From NCBI GenBank assembly GCA_910578215.1, contig CAJTPH010000041.1, positions 1 to 32,663 on the forward strand: a DNA stretch of 32,663 nt, in the 5' to 3' direction. The DNA is from an uncultured Acetatifactor sp. (lineage in GTDB: Bacteria > Bacillota > Clostridia > Lachnospirales > Lachnospiraceae). A program made the translations under genes and the position numbers. The notes beneath the pieces are model-generated. The model ran no database searches, was not told the origin of the DNA, and saw nothing but the letters and a program-made list of their open reading frames with translations. Shown piece after piece: positions 30,609 through 32,663 of the stretch (positions are counted from its first letter, which is position 1; each line of letters starts with the position of its first letter).

Positions 30609-30630
30609 GCTGCCGTGTATCCGCGGCAGC
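30609..30630 (+). promoter_or_regulatory. 5'-terminal hairpin in the luxS leader
   Basis: GCTGCCG (30609-30615) pairs with CGGCAGC (30624-30630), followed by CTGTTTTG. It would begin within ten bases of the predicted transcript start, so it could protect the mRNA end or attenuate transcription. No SAM or SAH riboswitch core was recognised. Confidence 0.5.
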
Positions 30631-30667
30631 CTGTTTTGCAAGAAAGGAACAAAAAGGAAGAATAAAT

Positions 30668-31147
30668 ATGGAAAAAATTGCGAGCTTTACAATCGACCAC
30701 ATTAAGCTGCAGCCCGGCGTCTATGTTTCCAGGAAGGACACGGTGGGGGCGGAAGTTATTACCACCTTTGACCTGCGTATGACAAGCCCTAATGAGGAGC
30801 CGGTGATGAACACCGCGGAGGTACATACGATAGAGCATCTTGCCGCAACCTTTCTGCGCAACCATCCCGTGTACAGGGATAAAACCATTTATTTTGGACC
30901 TATGGGCTGCCGGACAGGCTTTTACCTGCTGCTTGCGGGCGACTATACATCCGGGGACATTGTGCCTTTGATGATAGAAATGTACGAATTTATCCGTGAT
31001 TATAAGGATGAGGTGCCCGGGGCATCGCCCAGGGACTGCGGCAACTATCTGGACATGAATCTTTCCATGGCCAATTATCTTGCCGGAAAATATTTGGATA
31101 ATGTTCTCTACGGAATTGACGAGAGCCGGCTTGTTTATCCGCAGTAA
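30668..31147 (+). CDS. luxS: S-ribosylhomocysteine lyase LuxS
   Basis: The 159-residue metalloenzyme cleaves S-ribosylhomocysteine to homocysteine and DPD, the precursor of autoinducer-2. Metal ligands are visible as H53 and H57 in HTIEHL and C124 in PRDCGN; the catalytic pair is E56 and C81 (GPMGCRTG). The length is typical. Start follows GGAAG. The next gene, 43 bases downstream, makes its substrate, so the operon forms the detoxification branch of the activated methyl cycle. Confidence 0.97.
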   Translation: MEKIASFTIDHIKLQPGVYVSRKDTVGAEVITTFDLRMTSPNEEPVMNTAEVHTIEHLAATFLRNHPVYRDKTIYFGPMGCRTGFYLLLAGDYTSGDIVPLMIEMYEFIRDYKDEVPGASPRDCGNYLDMNLSMANYLAGKYLDNVLYGIDESRLVYPQ

Positions 31148-31190
31148 AGATAGCCGGAGAGCAGAGACGGAAATAGAATAGGAGAAAAAC

Positions 31191-31889
31191 ATGAGTAAAA
31201 TAGGTATTATCGGAGCGATGGAGCTTGAGGTGGAGCAGCTGAAGGCAGAGATGTCCGTGTCTAAGATTGAAAAGAGGGCGGGGATGGATTTCTTTCAGGG
31301 TACGCTGAACGGCACTCCCGTGGTAGTGGTCCGCAGCGGCATCGGCAAGGTAAACGCCGCGTTGTGCGTACAGATTCTTGCTGATATTTTTGAGGTGACG
31401 CATATTATAAATACCGGAGTGGCAGGCTCCTTGAATGCGAAGCTGGACATAGGGGATATTTTGATCTCCAGGGATGCGCTCCATCATGACATGGATGTGA
31501 CGGTCTTTGGCTATCAACCGGGAGAGGTTCCTCAGCTGGGCTTCCGAGAATTTGTTGCGGACGAGCGTATGGCCACGCTTGCAAAGGCGGCTTGCGAAAA
31601 GGTCAATCCGGACATTCATGCCGTGCTGGGAAGGGTCGTCAGCGGCGATCAGTTTATTTCCGGCAAGGATGTGAAGGAACGTCTTATCAGCCAGTTCCAG
31701 GGCGACTGCGCTGAGATGGAGGGAGCCTCCATAGCGCACGGAGCGTGCCTGAACAAGCTGCCCTTTGTCATTATCCGCGCCATTTCCGACAAGGCGGATG
31801 ACAGTGCGGAGATGGATTATCCCGTCTTTGAGCGGGAGGCGGCAAAGCATTCCGCGGCGCTGGTGACGGAGCTTGTGAAAAATATCTGA
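31191..31889 (+). CDS. mtnN: 5'-methylthioadenosine/S-adenosylhomocysteine nucleosidase
   Basis: The 232-residue phosphorylase-fold enzyme (Pfs/MTAN) removes adenine from S-adenosylhomocysteine, methylthioadenosine and 5'-deoxyadenosine. Motifs are IGIIGAMELEVEQL at the start, RSGIGKVNAALC, NTGVAGSLN, the substrate-binding AEMEGASIAH with its ribose-contacting Glu, and RAISDKAD with the catalytic Asp. AGGAGA precedes the ATG. It lies in an operon with luxS, providing the S-ribosylhomocysteine that LuxS uses, and ends at a strong terminator. Confidence 0.97.
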   Translation: MSKIGIIGAMELEVEQLKAEMSVSKIEKRAGMDFFQGTLNGTPVVVVRSGIGKVNAALCVQILADIFEVTHIINTGVAGSLNAKLDIGDILISRDALHHDMDVTVFGYQPGEVPQLGFREFVADERMATLAKAACEKVNPDIHAVLGRVVSGDQFISGKDVKERLISQFQGDCAEMEGASIAHGACLNKLPFVIIRAISDKADDSAEMDYPVFEREAAKHSAALVTELVKNI

Positions 31890-31910
31890 TAAAATTGCCG
31901 TATATAAAAA

Positions 31911-31959
31911 GGACCTCCAATCGTTAGGCTTTGAGCCTGACCTTTGGGGGTCTTTTTTT
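31911..31959 (+). terminator. Terminator of luxS-pfs operon
   Basis: Outer stem GACCTCCAA (31912-31920)/TTGGGGGTC and inner stem TTAGGCT/AGCCTGA around a TTG loop, followed by seven T. Confidence 0.92.
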
Positions 31960-31970
31960 AAGAATTAGCT

Positions 31971-32453
31971 TTACCGAAGGGGTAAAAGCGCTATGTTTTT
32001 GTTGTTATATTTTTCGCCGCAGTTATGGAATCCGATGCTTCGACACAGCTGCACGGTCACTTCATTTTCGGGCTGGTAGCAGAGCCAGCAATATTGTGAC
32101 GTGCCCATGGCGAGCTGCTTGATATAAGCTATACCCATTTCCAGGGCGGCTTTTCCGTACCCTTTATTTTGATATCTCTGGTCGATCATGATCCGCCAGA
32201 GGCAGTAATTTCCCCTTGTTACCTCAGGCAGCTCTATGCTGTCCTTGGGGGTATAGCCAAACATGATAAAGCCTACCGGGGTATCGTCATCATATATCCC
32301 GAAGGGCAGCGCCACGCCATGATTTGTAATGGCAACGTACGCCTGCATAATGCTGTCCGTATTTGAAGTTATGAAATGCTTCTGCTCCTCCGCCACTGAG
32401 AGATTTGCAATGTCATATAGGTTTTGGTGGACTATTTTTTTTAAATCGATCAA
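31971..32453 (-). CDS. GNAT acetyltransferase, polyamine-acetyltransferase-like
   Basis: The 160-residue protein has the GNAT acetyl-CoA loop QRYQNKGYGKAALEMGI and the family blocks SVAEEQKHFITSN, PVGFIMFGY, LWRIMIDQ and a NEVTVQLCRSIGF C-terminus. This pattern resembles Firmicute spermidine/diamine acetyltransferases (BltD/PaiA type); substrate is inferred. The start is a TTG at 32453 with AGGAGG five bases upstream, which matches the usual N-terminus of the family; no ATG is better placed. Its upstream region carries hairpin element copy 3, pointing toward this gene. It converges with the luxS-pfs operon. Confidence 0.85.
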   Translation of the reverse strand: MIDLKKIVHQNLYDIANLSVAEEQKHFITSNTDSIMQAYVAITNHGVALPFGIYDDDTPVGFIMFGYTPKDSIELPEVTRGNYCLWRIMIDQRYQNKGYGKAALEMGIAYIKQLAMGTSQYCWLCYQPENEVTVQLCRSIGFHNCGEKYNNKNIALLPLR

Positions 32454-32520
32454 AGCTGCCTCCTTTTACGCCCAAAATCCGGCATGAAAGCTATGTGTCC
32501 AGGTTCGGTTTAATAAATGC

Positions 32521-32620
32521 ATTTTACCATATTTTCATGCGCTTCAGCGCATATGGAATAAGAAGTTGACACAGTGTTCTTCTGTGTCAACATTTTACCA
32601 TATTTTGTCGTTCTTTACAA
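32521..32620 (-). promoter_or_regulatory. TGGTAAAAT/TTGACACAG hairpin element, copy 3, as promoter-leader
   Basis: On the minus strand TTGTAA (32620-32615) is exactly 17 bases before TAAAAT (32597-32592) in TGGTAAAAT. Then GTTGACACAG (32591-32582)/CTGTGTCAAC (32574-32565) with a seven-base loop, ATGCGCT-GA-AGCGCAT (32552-32537), and a second TGGTAAAAT (32529-32521). It points to the GNAT gene, whose start is 68 bases downstream. Confidence 0.7.
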
Positions 32621-32663
32621 TGTTTTTTCGCAAAAAGCCTCCGCCTCGGGCAGCGGCTGTGAC

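Larger units (their letters stand above)
30168..30667. other. Divergent control region between kinase and luxS
   Basis: No gene is supported in these 500 bases. It holds the kinase promoter (30406-30434, minus), the luxS promoter (30565-30594) and a luxS leader hairpin (30609-30630). The ~235-base kinase leader (30168-30403) is T-rich on the plus strand and shows no recognisable riboswitch. Confidence 0.55.

Overview
The window looks like chromosome of an anaerobic, spore-forming, probably motile Firmicute of class Clostridia, most likely Lachnospiraceae. The evidence is a forespore germination-type protein (SpoVAF/GerA family), a YtaF-type sporulation membrane protein, DUF3781, DUF436 (YwlG-type) and TSCPD small proteins, a TrpB2-type tryptophan synthase beta chain, a LuxS/Pfs pair, strong AGGAGG ribosome binding sites, and tRNA genes without encoded CCA. 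No rRNA, CRISPR array, intact insertion sequence or prophage was seen. Base composition is moderate, with two clearly AT-richer patches (about 3.3-5.4 kb and 17.8-19.9 kb).

Layout. 1-2.9 kb: the 3' part of a DUF3810 zinc-peptidase-like membrane protein and a cell-surface SGNH/GDSL esterase, followed by a polypurine tandem tract. 2.95-3.26 kb: tRNA-Phe and tRNA-Gly(TCC) with promoter and terminator. 3.26-5.45 kb: a decayed mobile-element zone with a frameshifted Rpn-family nuclease gene, a frameshifted TnpW-like remnant and several hairpins. 5.45-9.5 kb: a membrane chemoreceptor without an obvious extracytoplasmic sensor domain, convergent with a 736-residue protein made almost entirely of Sel1 repeats. 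9.65-11.74 kb: trpB2 and a small anchored protein. 11.9-14.5 kb: tRNA-Gly(GCC), spoVAF-like and ytaF-like genes. 14.6-17.5 kb: polysaccharide deacetylase, DUF436 protein, murG and a TSCPD protein. 17.5-19.9 kb: a hairpin-rich leader, then an AT-rich acyltransferase and methyltransferase pair. 20.0-22.4 kb: a membrane protein and pgi. 22.5-27.5 kb: a coiled-coil protein with a sigma-28-like promoter, a D-2-hydroxyacid dehydrogenase, a GtrA-like protein, an ECF sigma/anti-sigma pair and DUF3781. 27.6-32.5 kb: a hybrid sensor kinase, luxS-pfs and a GNAT acetyltransferase.

How genes work together. luxS and pfs form an operon that recycles S-adenosylhomocysteine and makes AI-2. The sigma factor and membrane anti-sigma genes overlap by four bases and form one signalling unit. 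The spoVAF-like and ytaF-like genes belong to sporulation. pgi, murG and the acetyltransferase are stand-alone housekeeping or stress genes.

The most unusual content is intergenic. (a) Three copies of an element with the motif TGGTAAAAT, then a TTGACACAG/CTGTGTCAA hairpin, then a GCGCTGAAGCGC-type hairpin, each point toward the start of a gene (acyltransferase, dehydrogenase, GNAT). In two copies TAAAAT has a -35-like box exactly 17 bases upstream. (b) Two copies of a ~100-bp imperfect inverted-repeat element in opposite orientations both sit exactly in convergent gene junctions, like portable bidirectional terminators. (c) A 62-bp dispersed repeat occurs twice. All functional readings of these elements are inference from sequence alone.
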